Source: Methanomassiliicoccaceae archaeon UBA404 (lineage in GTDB: Archaea > Thermoplasmatota > Thermoplasmata > Methanomassiliicoccales > Methanomethylophilaceae). Taken from it: DNA of 14,552 nt. Within the stretch, counting starts at the first letter, position 1, and each line of letters opens with the position of its first letter. The notes beneath the pieces are model-generated. The model was not told the DNA's origin, made no database searches, and was given only the letters and a program-made list of their open reading frames with translations. The DNA is taken from positions 1 through 14,552 of the forward strand of contig DAHY01000043.1 of assembly GCA_002498605.1 (NCBI GenBank). Reading direction: 5' to 3'. This document shows, piece by piece, positions 6,486 through 12,468 of the stretch. Position numbers and translations under genes: made by a program.

Positions 6486-6965
6486 ATGCCCAGAGTATCC
6501 ATAATCTTAGGCAGCAAGAGTGACTTGCCGGTGGCAGAGAAAACCATCAGGGTTTTGAAAGATTTTTCCGTATCCTACGAGATGAACGTTGCGTCCGCCC
6601 ATCGGACGCCGGACAGGGTTGAGAACCTTGTGAAAAATTCCGACGCGGATGTGTTTATCGCGATTGCGGGTTTGTCCGCGGCGTTGCCCGGAGTGGTTGC
6701 TTCGTTCACGATCAAACCGGTCATAGGCGTACCGGTAAGCGGTAAGCTGAATCTTGATTCTCTGTTGTCGGTGGTGCAGATGCCGGGAGGGGTGCCCGTG
6801 GCGGCGGTGGGATTGGACAGAGGAGACAATGCCGCCGTGTTGGCCGTGGAAATACTGGCAATAGGAAACGGCGGGCTGAAAGAGACTCTGACGGAGTATA
6901 GGAAAGAACAGGCCGAAAAAGTCCTGAAAGACTCGGAGGAGGTTTCGGAATGTTCGATCCTGTAA
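6486..6965 (+). CDS. purE: PurE, AIR carboxylase / N5-CAIR mutase catalytic subunit
   Basis: PurE makes CAIR in de novo purine synthesis. The 159-residue protein has the family signatures ILGSKSDLP (7-15), ASAHRTP (36-42, with the catalytic-type histidine H39), a GLSAALPG loop where bacterial class I enzymes have G-A-A-H-LPG, and VVQMPGGVPVAAVG ahead of the NAAVLAVEIL helix. The GLSAALPG variant makes it hard to decide from sequence whether it uses CO2 directly or N5-CAIR. I chose the ATG at 6486 because MPRVSIILGSKSD matches the family N-terminus. An in-frame ATG at 6474 would add four residues. Neither has an SD, so the gene is probably leaderless. The 3' end overlaps guaAb by 16 bases in a purine operon. 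Confidence 0.93.
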   Translation: MPRVSIILGSKSDLPVAEKTIRVLKDFSVSYEMNVASAHRTPDRVENLVKNSDADVFIAIAGLSAALPGVVASFTIKPVIGVPVSGKLNLDSLLSVVQMPGGVPVAAVGLDRGDNAAVLAVEILAIGNGGLKETLTEYRKEQAEKVLKDSEEVSECSIL

Positions 6966-7897
6966 AATTCATAGACGAATCCGTCGAACTGATAAAAAAA
7001 CAGGCCGTCGGAAAAGCGATTATAGCCTGTTCCGGCGGAGTCGACAGTTCGGTTGCCGCCGTGTTGGCAGGAAGAGCCCTGGGAGACAATCTTTTGGCGG
7101 TGTTCGTGGACACCGGTCTTATGCGCAAAGACGAGCCCGAAGAAGTCGAAAAGATGTTCAGGGATTCCGGAATAGAACTCAGAAGAGTGAACGCTTCCCA
7201 TGAATATTTCGAAGCTCTCAGGGGAGTGACCGATCCGGAAGAAAAAAGAAAAGCGATCGGTGAAAAATTCATTCGGATATTTGAAAGGGAAGCCAAAGCA
7301 TTCGGAGCCAAATATCTGGTTCAGGGAACCATTGCGCCGGACTGGATGGAATCCGGTGCCGAAGGTCACACTAAAATAAAATCCCATCACAACGTGGGCG
7401 GACTGCCGGAAGACATGAACATGATCCTTGTTGAGCCGGTAAGAAATCTTTACAAAGAAGAAGTCAGGCAGGTTGCGAGGGAGCTTGGAATCAAATCTTC
7501 GGAAAGACAGCCGTTTCCCGGTCCCGGACTGGCGGTACGGTGCCTTGCGGAGGTTACGCCGAAAAACATCGGAATCGTCCGTGAAGCCTGCCATATTGTC
7601 GAAGACGAAACGGCGAAAGCCGCAGAAAAAGGAAAACTGAAGCTCCCGTGGCAGTATTTTGCGGTATTGCTGCCCGCCCGTTCGGTCGGAGTCGGTAAAT
7701 CCGGAAGATCTTACGGAATGACCGTGGTAATACGCGCGGTGGAATCAGCGGACGGTATGACGGCAACTCATTCGGACATCCCTTTGTCGGTGCTGAACAA
7801 AATATCCAAACGGATAACCGACACGCTGAAAGACGATGTGGGACGGGTTGTGTACGATCTGACGGACAAACCTCCGGCCACGGTCGAATGGGAATAA
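6950..7897 (+). CDS. guaAb: GMP synthase subunit B (ATP pyrophosphatase subunit)
   Basis: In archaea GMP synthase is split: subunit A supplies ammonia from glutamine and subunit B adenylates and aminates XMP. This 315-residue protein is subunit B. The PP-loop SGGVDSS is at 28-34. The QGTIAPDW segment, the IKSHHNVGGLP motif and RQPFPGPGLAVR are hallmark GuaA regions, and the C-terminus ends DKPPATVEWE as expected for the dimerisation domain. No glutaminase domain is present and no subunit A is adjacent. The ATG at 6950 has an SD (GGAGGAGG region, 6935-6942) inside purE and overlaps purE by 16 bases, consistent with translational coupling in a purE-guaAb operon. Confidence 0.96.
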   Translation: MFDPVKFIDESVELIKKQAVGKAIIACSGGVDSSVAAVLAGRALGDNLLAVFVDTGLMRKDEPEEVEKMFRDSGIELRRVNASHEYFEALRGVTDPEEKRKAIGEKFIRIFEREAKAFGAKYLVQGTIAPDWMESGAEGHTKIKSHHNVGGLPEDMNMILVEPVRNLYKEEVRQVARELGIKSSERQPFPGPGLAVRCLAEVTPKNIGIVREACHIVEDETAKAAEKGKLKLPWQYFAVLLPARSVGVGKSGRSYGMTVVIRAVESADGMTATHSDIPLSVLNKISKRITDTLKDDVGRVVYDLTDKPPATVEWE

Positions 7898-7924
7898 AGT
7901 TTCCATTCGTTTGACTGTCAAAAG

Positions 7925-7953
7925 CGGATAACGTTCAAACTGAACGTTATCCG
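7925..7953. terminator. 12-bp hairpin between convergent genes (likely terminator)
   Basis: A perfect inverted repeat, CGGATAACGTTC (7925-7936) / GAACGTTATCCG (7942-7953), has a 5-base loop. Read on the minus strand it is followed by CTTTT, so it best serves the leftward UPF0147 transcript. It would also fold in guaAb mRNA. Confidence 0.65.
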
Positions 7954-7971
7954 TATCCAAAAGAATATGCG

Positions 7972-8000
7972 ACGGTTCCGATGAACCGTAATTTTGTATT
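7972..8000 (+). terminator. Second hairpin plus T-rich tail after guaAb
   Basis: A perfect 7-bp stem, ACGGTTC (7972-7978) / GAACCGT (7983-7989), with loop CGAT is followed by AATTTTGTATTCTT on the plus strand. This fits a terminator for purE-guaAb, ending just before the convergent UPF0147 stop codon. Confidence 0.5.
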
Positions 8001-8001
8001 C

Positions 8002-8265
8002 TTATCTTACGCTTGCGGCAAGCCCTTCAAGTTCGCTGGTGGCTTTCCAAATAAGGGTTCTTGCATGCAAAGGCGTGTTGTTGTCGTTTGCCAGGTCATC
8101 CAAAATGGTCATGGCCCCGGTCGCACGTACATCCATTGCCTCGTTTGCATCCATAAGCCTGGCTTTGGCCTCGGTGGCTCCGCGTCTTATGTTCTTGGGA
8201 ATCGAATCGTCATTCGCCAAGAAATCAAGTACATCTGTTATGTTTTTAATATCTGCATTTGACAT
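8002..8265 (-). CDS. UPF0147 family protein
   Basis: This 87-residue, all-helical, soluble protein matches UPF0147, a small archaeal family of unknown function. Family-like signatures are NDDSIPKNIRRGATEAK in the first half and VRATGAMTILDDLANDNNTP...ARTLIWKATSELE in the second, giving an internal pattern of two similar helical segments. I place the start at the ATG at 8265: the SD GAGGTGA (8270-8276) lies five bases upstream. The in-frame GTG at 8274 overlaps that SD and is therefore not used. It is the second gene of a two-gene unit, 17 bases after the 54-aa ORF. No biochemical role can be assigned. Confidence 0.9.
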   Translation of the reverse strand: MSNADIKNITDVLDFLANDDSIPKNIRRGATEAKARLMDANEAMDVRATGAMTILDDLANDNNTPLHARTLIWKATSELEGLAASVR

Positions 8266-8282
8266 AGATGTCACCTCTATAT

Positions 8283-8447
8283 TCAGTAGGTCTCGAATTC
8301 TTCCTGAAGATCTATAACGATCTGCTCAAGGACCTCTTCGAAACTCGGGCCTTTGTATTCCCTAGTTCCGCCGAGATCGCTTTGAATTCTGGCTATGAAT
8401 TCAATATTCTCTTTTATGAATTCTACGTTGCACAAAACTTCTTCCAT
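8283..8447 (-). CDS. 54-residue acidic protein of unknown function
   Basis: I do not recognise a family. From the ATG at 8447 the protein has 54 residues, is acidic and predicted helical (MEEVLCNVEFIKENIEF..., then SFEEVLEQIVIDLQEEFETY), with a GG-containing turn near residue 32. No membrane segment is seen. A longer frame reaches 8540, but a TATA-like box (8486-8491) and a good SD (AGAGGT, about 8453-8458) inside that extension argue for the short form. It is first in a unit with UPF0147, which suggests related function. Confidence 0.65.
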   Translation of the reverse strand: MEEVLCNVEFIKENIEFIARIQSDLGGTREYKGPSFEEVLEQIVIDLQEEFETY

Positions 8448-8485
8448 GGACGTTACCTCTGGATAAAACTCGAATTGATATCCAC

Positions 8486-8491
8486 TATATA
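8486..8491 (-). promoter_or_regulatory. TATA box of the 54-aa ORF / UPF0147 unit
   Basis: CTATATAG on the minus strand is about 40 bases before the ATG at 8447, giving a leader of about 15-18 bases that contains the SD. The 12-bp palindrome ATATCGCGATAT (8502-8513) lies just upstream of the box. Confidence 0.5.
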
Positions 8492-8501
8492 GCAATGTCG
8501 G

Positions 8502-8513
8502 ATATCGCGATAT
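8502..8513. promoter_or_regulatory. Perfect 12-bp palindrome, possible operator
   Basis: ATATCGCGATAT is fully self-complementary and is flanked by a further inverted repeat, GCAAT (8492-8496) / ATTGC (8512-8516). It lies in the divergent region, directly upstream of the TATA box of the leftward unit and about 150 bases before secE. Confidence 0.35.
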
Positions 8514-8553
8514 TGCAATACCTCTTATTCTCCCCGTCATACATACCGAAATG

Positions 8554-8561
8554 TTTAAAAT
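8554..8561 (+). promoter_or_regulatory. Candidate TATA box of the secE-spt5-rpl11 operon
   Basis: TTTAAAAT would start transcription near 8582-8585, inside the left arm of the leader hairpin. Alternatives exist near 8575 and 8587, so the start site is not settled. Confidence 0.3.
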
Positions 8562-8577
8562 ACTAACCTATCTTTAA

Positions 8578-8643
8578 GGCATATCTTAAATTGCTGTCGT
8601 TCAGCGATAGCGAGAAAGATATGCTACGCCTGATATTTTGGCG
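8578..8643 (+). promoter_or_regulatory. Structured leader upstream of secE
   Basis: An outer stem GGCATATCTT / AAGATATGCT (8578-8587 with 8616-8625, one G.U pair) encloses an inner 7-bp hairpin GCTGTCG / CGATAGC (8593-8599 with 8605-8611, one G.U pair). A third stem, CGCC / GGCG (8627-8630 with 8640-8643), touches the SD GGAGG at 8643-8647. Whether the whole structure is transcribed depends on the start site. Confidence 0.35.
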
Positions 8644-8660
8644 GAGGAAGGTTTAATCAT

Positions 8661-8876
8661 ATGGCCGAAAAAGAGTATCCGGAAGAAGAAACTCAGGAGA
8701 CTGCCAAGTCCGGATTCGGATTCAGCAGATATTCGAGGATAATAAAAATGGCACGTACTCCCGACAGAGACGAGTACAAGAAGACTCTGGGCATAACAGC
8801 CTTGGGCATAATTCTTCTGGGCGCCATAGGATTCGGCATAATGTGGCTTATGACATATCTTCCTGCATATTTCTGA
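8661..8876 (+). CDS. secE: Preprotein translocase subunit SecE (Sec61 gamma)
   Basis: This is a 71-residue protein with a hydrophilic N-terminus, an amphipathic segment (YSRIIKMARTPDRDEYKKT, 24-42) and one transmembrane helix (about 43-66). It is the standard archaeal SecE that clamps SecY in the plasma membrane. The R-x-P-D-R-D-E-Y motif before the membrane helix is typical of the family. The SD is purine-rich, GGAGGAAGG (8643-8651), somewhat far from the ATG. The next gene is spt5, the usual archaeal partner, followed by rpl11. Confidence 0.93.
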   Translation: MAEKEYPEEETQETAKSGFGFSRYSRIIKMARTPDRDEYKKTLGITALGIILLGAIGFGIMWLMTYLPAYF

Positions 8877-8894
8877 GCAAAGGAGCAAACAATA

Positions 8895-9722
8895 ATGTCA
8901 AATCAGTACTCAGGTTCATGCATTACGGGCGTGAACGACGTCAAAGATGCCCGTGCGGGTGAGACGGTAAGTTGGCAGTTAACCGTAACCGGTAACGTAA
9001 CAAAGGCAAAACTGTCAATCACCGAGGAAACCGGTCCGGAGGTTGAAACAGCGCCCCCTTGGGCGTTGGCGATGACGGAGTCGACCGGAAACGAAATATG
9101 GAACAGTTACGGCGGAAAATACGAAGTAACCGTTGATATTCCCGGAAAGAGAGACAAAGAATTGACGCTCGTTGCAGAATGTCCGAAAGGTGCCAGATAC
9201 GGGGACTTCGTGAAAGTTACCGTTGATGTCGATTGTGACGGCATGAAGGACTCCATAGTTTTCGAGGCTTCCGCCAAACAATCTATTCTGATTCTTAAAA
9301 CTCAGATGGACCAGGAACGTTCGGTTGCGGATTCCCTTGCCGCCAAAGCCAACATCGGCGAGAAAGATCTGTATGCGATTCTTGCTCCCGCAGGACTCAG
9401 AGGATATGTGTTTGTCGAAGGAATGAACACCGACCGTCTCCGCGAAAGAACCCGCGACATAAGAAGAGCCTATTCGTTCATACCCGGTGAAACGTCCATG
9501 AGTGAAATCGATCATTATCTTACGCCGGTTTCCGCCGTTGTCGGAATGTCCGAGGGGGATATCGTCGAATTGGTCGAAGGACCCTTCAAGGGCGAAAAAG
9601 CCAGAGTGCAGCATATTGACGAAAGCAAAGAAGAGATTACTGTCGAGCTCATAGAAGCAATGGTCCCGATACCGGTCACGGTCAAGGGTGACAGCGTCAG
9701 AGTCATAGATAAGGAGAGATGA
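8895..9722 (+). CDS. spt5: Transcription elongation factor Spt5 (NusG family) with N-terminal beta-rich extension
   Basis: Spt5 with Spt4 clamps RNA polymerase and promotes processivity. Residues 128-205 form the NGN domain (SILILKTQMDQERSVADSLA at the start; GLRGYVFVEG at 167-176), and 218-272 form the KOW domain (GDIVELVEGPFKGEKARV, 221-238). Typical archaeal Spt5 is about 150 residues. This one has 275 because of a roughly 125-residue N-terminal region. That region has alternating beta pattern, AGETVSWQLTVTG (21-33), PPWALAM (54-60), GGKYEVTVDIPGK (73-85) and ECPKGARYGDFVKVTVDV (95-112), and resembles an immunoglobulin-like sandwich. It reads straight into NGN with no frame change. SD AAAGGAG precedes the ATG. 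The stop overlaps the first possible ATG of rpl11 (ATGA). Confidence 0.93.
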   Translation: MSNQYSGSCITGVNDVKDARAGETVSWQLTVTGNVTKAKLSITEETGPEVETAPPWALAMTESTGNEIWNSYGGKYEVTVDIPGKRDKELTLVAECPKGARYGDFVKVTVDVDCDGMKDSIVFEASAKQSILILKTQMDQERSVADSLAAKANIGEKDLYAILAPAGLRGYVFVEGMNTDRLRERTRDIRRAYSFIPGETSMSEIDHYLTPVSAVVGMSEGDIVELVEGPFKGEKARVQHIDESKEEITVELIEAMVPIPVTVKGDSVRVIDKER

Positions 9723-9724
9723 AA

Positions 9725-10195
9725 ATGGTAGATATTGTTGAGGCGTTGGTGGACGGAGGCAGAGCCTCCGCCGGACCGCCTCTCGGCCCCGCCCTGGGAC
9801 CGAAAGGGGTCAACATCACCCAGGTTATCGCAAAGATTAATGAAAAAACAAAAGCCTTCGACGGAATGAAAGTTCCGGTCAAGGTTTTGATTAACGACGA
9901 TAAATCGTTTGAAATCAAAGTCGGCACTCCTCCGGTTTCCGCACTTATAAAATCGGAACTGGGAATCAGTCTCGGCGCGGGAAACCCCAAAGCCGACAAG
10001 GTCGGAGATCTTACAATCGATCAGATCAAGAAGATTGCCGACATGAAGCATGACGATCTTTTGGGCGCAGACCTCAAGTCCCGGGTTTTGGAAGTCGCGG
10101 GAAGCTGTGTTTCAATCGGCGTCAAAATCGACGGAAAGGCCTCCAAGATATTCCAGAAGGATGTCGCCGAAGGTCTTTACGACGATAAATTCTAA
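9725..10195 (+). CDS. rpl11: Large subunit ribosomal protein L11
   Basis: L11 binds the GTPase-associated region of 23S rRNA at the base of the L7/L12 stalk. The 156-residue protein starts VDIVEALVDGGRASAGPPLGPALGPKGVN, the classic proline/glycine L11 N-domain signature. The C-terminal rRNA-binding domain includes LTIDQIKKIADMK and the SCVSIGVKIDG segment. I prefer the ATG at 9725 because GGAG (9713-9716) is eight bases upstream. An in-frame ATG at 9719 is only two bases from that SD but would couple to the spt5 stop. It ends the secE-spt5-rpl11 operon and is followed by a hairpin terminator. Confidence 0.95.
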   Translation: MVDIVEALVDGGRASAGPPLGPALGPKGVNITQVIAKINEKTKAFDGMKVPVKVLINDDKSFEIKVGTPPVSALIKSELGISLGAGNPKADKVGDLTIDQIKKIADMKHDDLLGADLKSRVLEVAGSCVSIGVKIDGKASKIFQKDVAEGLYDDKF

Positions 10196-10203
10196 ACATT
10201 AAA

Positions 10204-10233
10204 AGGGGATTTCATCCCCTGTTTAATTTATTA
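10204..10233 (+). terminator. Hairpin terminator after rpl11
   Basis: AGGGGAT (10204-10210) / ATCCCCT (10214-10220) with loop TTC is a perfect 7-bp stem followed by a T-rich tail, GTTTAATTTATTATT. It starts nine bases after the rpl11 stop and separates that operon from the flippase gene. Confidence 0.75.
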
Positions 10234-10250
10234 TTCGAGGGGTTGCAGCG

Positions 10251-11732
10251 GTGCTTGTTCACAAATACATGATGAAGGCGATGTCCAATATCGTTGCGGC
10301 CGTATCCTCGTTCATCGCCCTCATGGTGATGACCCGTTACGTCAGTTACGAATACGGGGTGATGATGTGGGCATTCGCCTTCATAGCTTTGTTCAACATT
10401 GTGGCCGGATTGGGATTCGAAACCGCACACATCAAATTCTTAGCGGAGGGACGGGACCAAAATAATTGTTTTTCCACATATGCGGTTATCAGAAGTTTTT
10501 TGACATCGCTGATGGTTGTTCTGTCTTCCGTCACAGTGTATGTAAGCTATAAAAACGGCACCATGAGCAGTGAACTCGTAAGGACTCTGGCTATATTCAT
10601 AGCGTACTATGCCGTATGGGATATACGGTCCATATTCACCGTAACCTTCGATGCCAGGCTTGAAAGCGGAAAAAGTTCCATAGTGGTAATACTGGAATCG
10701 GTGATAAGATCGGTTCTGCTAATAATACTGGCATTGATGCAGGTATCCGCGGACGTCCTGAGTCTGGCATATCTGATCGGAATGATTGTGACAATGTTTA
10801 CGGCTCTGTCGTTTTTCAGAAATGTAAACATCCGGCCGATTCGCCCTACGATGGCAAAAGAGTATCTTTATTTTGCGGCTCCGTTGATACTGTCTTCTCT
10901 TGTGCTTTTGGCAATGGAAGCGCTCGACAGAGTCATTATCGGGTTTAACGGAGACGTATTGGAAGTAAGTTATTATGCCGCCGCCATGGGAGTGGTTGTT
11001 GCCGCAGTATCTTTGGGAAATTCGATGAACAACGTTATTCTCCCCCAATTATCCAGTCCCGAGATGACAGGTTCAAAAAATAAAACCGAAGGATTGGTCT
11101 GGGCTTCTCAAAAATACCTTCTGATGCTTCTGCTTCCGGTGACTGCGGTGACGCTCGTATACGGAGAATCGATTTCCGCGGTACTGTTCGGCGCGGATTT
11201 CACCAGAGCGGGATTGATATTGTCCATTCTCTCGGTGATGATGACACTGAAAATAATATCCGGGGTATTGTCACAGGTGTTGTATGCGTCCAATAAGGCG
11301 GGACTGTACACCAAGGCATCCGTAATATACGGCGTATTGGTGATTGTTCTTTACGTACTGTTCATCCCCCCCTCGGATTATTTTCCGTGGGCCGGGGGAG
11401 TGGGTGCGGCGTTGGCGGTAACGACCGGCAGTGTGATTTACATTATTCTGCTGACATATTACGTAAAAAATTCCACCGGGGTGGGGATTTATCCCAATTT
11501 ATGGAAACATCTGTTGTCAATGGCGGTAACGCTGTTGGCAATGCTGGCTGTTATGCATTATTTTGACGTGTCCGGGTTGATACGGGTTGCAACGGTATCC
11601 CTGTCGGGTTTGGGCATACATATGCTGGTTTTATTCGTAACCGGGGAATTACGCAAATCCGATATGGAATTCTTCAAGAACGCAATCAATCCGAAACAGA
11701 TAATGAAGAGTTTGGAAGACGAATTCGAATGA
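10251..11732 (+). CDS. Polysaccharide flippase (Wzx/RfbX-like, MOP superfamily)
   Basis: The 493-residue integral membrane protein has about 12-14 hydrophobic helices spread over its whole length. Its N-terminus has the flippase pattern: KAMSNIVAAVSSFIALMVMTRYVSYEYGVMMWAFAF, then GLGFETAHIKFLAEG. Family members move lipid-linked oligosaccharides across the membrane for surface polysaccharide or glycoprotein assembly. The start is GTG at 10251, with GAGGGG (10236-10241) as SD; an ATG at 10269 lacks one. It sits between rpl11 and rpl1, which are normally adjacent in archaea, and is isolated on both sides by a terminator and a new promoter. The substrate is unknown. The exporter family is clear, but a drug/sodium MATE protein is less likely. 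Confidence 0.85.
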   Translation: MLVHKYMMKAMSNIVAAVSSFIALMVMTRYVSYEYGVMMWAFAFIALFNIVAGLGFETAHIKFLAEGRDQNNCFSTYAVIRSFLTSLMVVLSSVTVYVSYKNGTMSSELVRTLAIFIAYYAVWDIRSIFTVTFDARLESGKSSIVVILESVIRSVLLIILALMQVSADVLSLAYLIGMIVTMFTALSFFRNVNIRPIRPTMAKEYLYFAAPLILSSLVLLAMEALDRVIIGFNGDVLEVSYYAAAMGVVVAAVSLGNSMNNVILPQLSSPEMTGSKNKTEGLVWASQKYLLMLLLPVTAVTLVYGESISAVLFGADFTRAGLILSILSVMMTLKIISGVLSQVLYASNKAGLYTKASVIYGVLVIVLYVLFIPPSDYFPWAGGVGAALAVTTGSVIYIILLTYYVKNSTGVGIYPNLWKHLLSMAVTLLAMLAVMHYFDVSGLIRVATVSLSGLGIHMLVLFVTGELRKSDMEFFKNAINPKQIMKSLEDEFE

Positions 11733-11742
11733 ATCAAGAAAC

Positions 11743-11750
11743 CTTAAATA
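11743..11750 (+). promoter_or_regulatory. TATA box of the rpl1-rpl10-rpl12 operon
   Basis: CTTAAATA, preceded by GAAACC (BRE-like), predicts a start near 11771-11774. That is exactly at the foot of the L1-operator hairpin. The leader would be about 48 bases. Confidence 0.6.
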
Positions 11751-11773
11751 GGGGTCTCTGTTTAGTCGGTATG

Positions 11774-11809
11774 CTTGTAGGAGGGTTTTTTACCCGCCTG
11801 TACTACAAG
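11774..11809 (+). promoter_or_regulatory. Probable L1 autogenous operator hairpin in the rpl1 leader
   Basis: The lower stem CTTGTAG (11774-11780) pairs with CTACAAG (11803-11809). An asymmetric internal loop has GA on the short side (11781-11782) and GCCTGTA on the long side (11796-11802). The upper stem is GGGT / ACCC (11783-11786 with 11792-11795), with a T5 loop. A stem / GA-versus-longer-strand loop / stem arrangement with AGGAGG on the short strand is the known ribosomal L1 binding site of methanogen L1 operon mRNA and of 23S rRNA. The 3' arm overlaps the SD AAGGAGG (11807-11813), so L1 binding would block translation. Confidence 0.75.
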
Positions 11810-11820
11810 GAGGAATTATA

Positions 11821-12459
11821 TTGGCAGAAGAACCAACCGTAAGAGCTGTGCAGAAGGCACTTGAGGGTGCAAAGAAGCGCAATTTTGTCGAAACGGTTGA
11901 GTTGGCCATCAATCTTAAGGATATTGATCTTACAATTCCCAAGAACCGTATTCAGGAAGACATCGTTCTTCCCGCGGGTCGCGGAAAAGAAGTCAAGGTC
12001 TGTGTGATTGGTGGCGGCGAACTAGCCTTGAAAGCCAAAGACGTTGCCGATCTTGTGATTGCTTCCGAAGAAATCGGATCTATCGCAGGCGACAAAAAGC
12101 AGGCTAAGAGAATCGCGAACGATATCGATTATTTCATTGCCGAGGCGCCTTTGATGGCCGTCATCGGTAAAAATCTCGGTACCATTCTCGGTCCTCGCGG
12201 AAAGATGCCCAAGCCCATCGCCCCGGGTGCAGATCCGGAAGCGATGATTGTGCAGCTTCGCAAGTCTGTGACTGTCAGAACGAGAGACAAAAAAACCTTC
12301 CACGCCCCTGTGGGAACCGTTGACATGTCGGCAGAGGACATCGCTGAAAACATCGATGTCGTTCTCGGACGTGTTGAGAGCCACCTTGAAAAAGGAAAGT
12401 TCAACATCGCGTCAGCCTACGTTAAGACTTCCATGGGTCCGGCAGAGAAGGTGATGTGA
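11821..12459 (+). CDS. rpl1: Large subunit ribosomal protein L1
   Basis: L1 forms the mobile E-site stalk of the large subunit and in methanogens represses its own operon. The 212-residue length is normal. The N-domain starts EEPTVRAVQKALEGAKKRNF. The conserved L1 signature region is IGKNLGTILGPRGKMPKPI (115-133), followed by KTFHAPVGTVDMS. The start codon is TTG at 11821. It is supported by SD AGGAGG seven bases upstream and by the absence of an ATG at the family N-terminus. The gene heads the rpl1-rpl10-rpl12 operon and is probably autoregulated through the leader hairpin. Confidence 0.95.
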   Translation: MAEEPTVRAVQKALEGAKKRNFVETVELAINLKDIDLTIPKNRIQEDIVLPAGRGKEVKVCVIGGGELALKAKDVADLVIASEEIGSIAGDKKQAKRIANDIDYFIAEAPLMAVIGKNLGTILGPRGKMPKPIAPGADPEAMIVQLRKSVTVRTRDKKTFHAPVGTVDMSAEDIAENIDVVLGRVESHLEKGKFNIASAYVKTSMGPAEKVM

Positions 12460-12468
12460 GGAATCGAG

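Noticed and set aside
6575..7594. 339-residue open frame on the minus strand
   Set aside because: It runs antisense through purE and guaAb, which both show complete conserved motifs. It is a shadow of their codon bias.
8266..8274. GTG start for UPF0147 giving 90 residues
   Set aside because: The GTG is part of the SD GAGGTGA. The ATG at 8265 is at normal spacing from it.
8448..8540. N-terminal extension of the 54-aa ORF to 85 residues
   Set aside because: The extension contains the TATA box, the palindrome and the SD, so it is promoter and not coding sequence.
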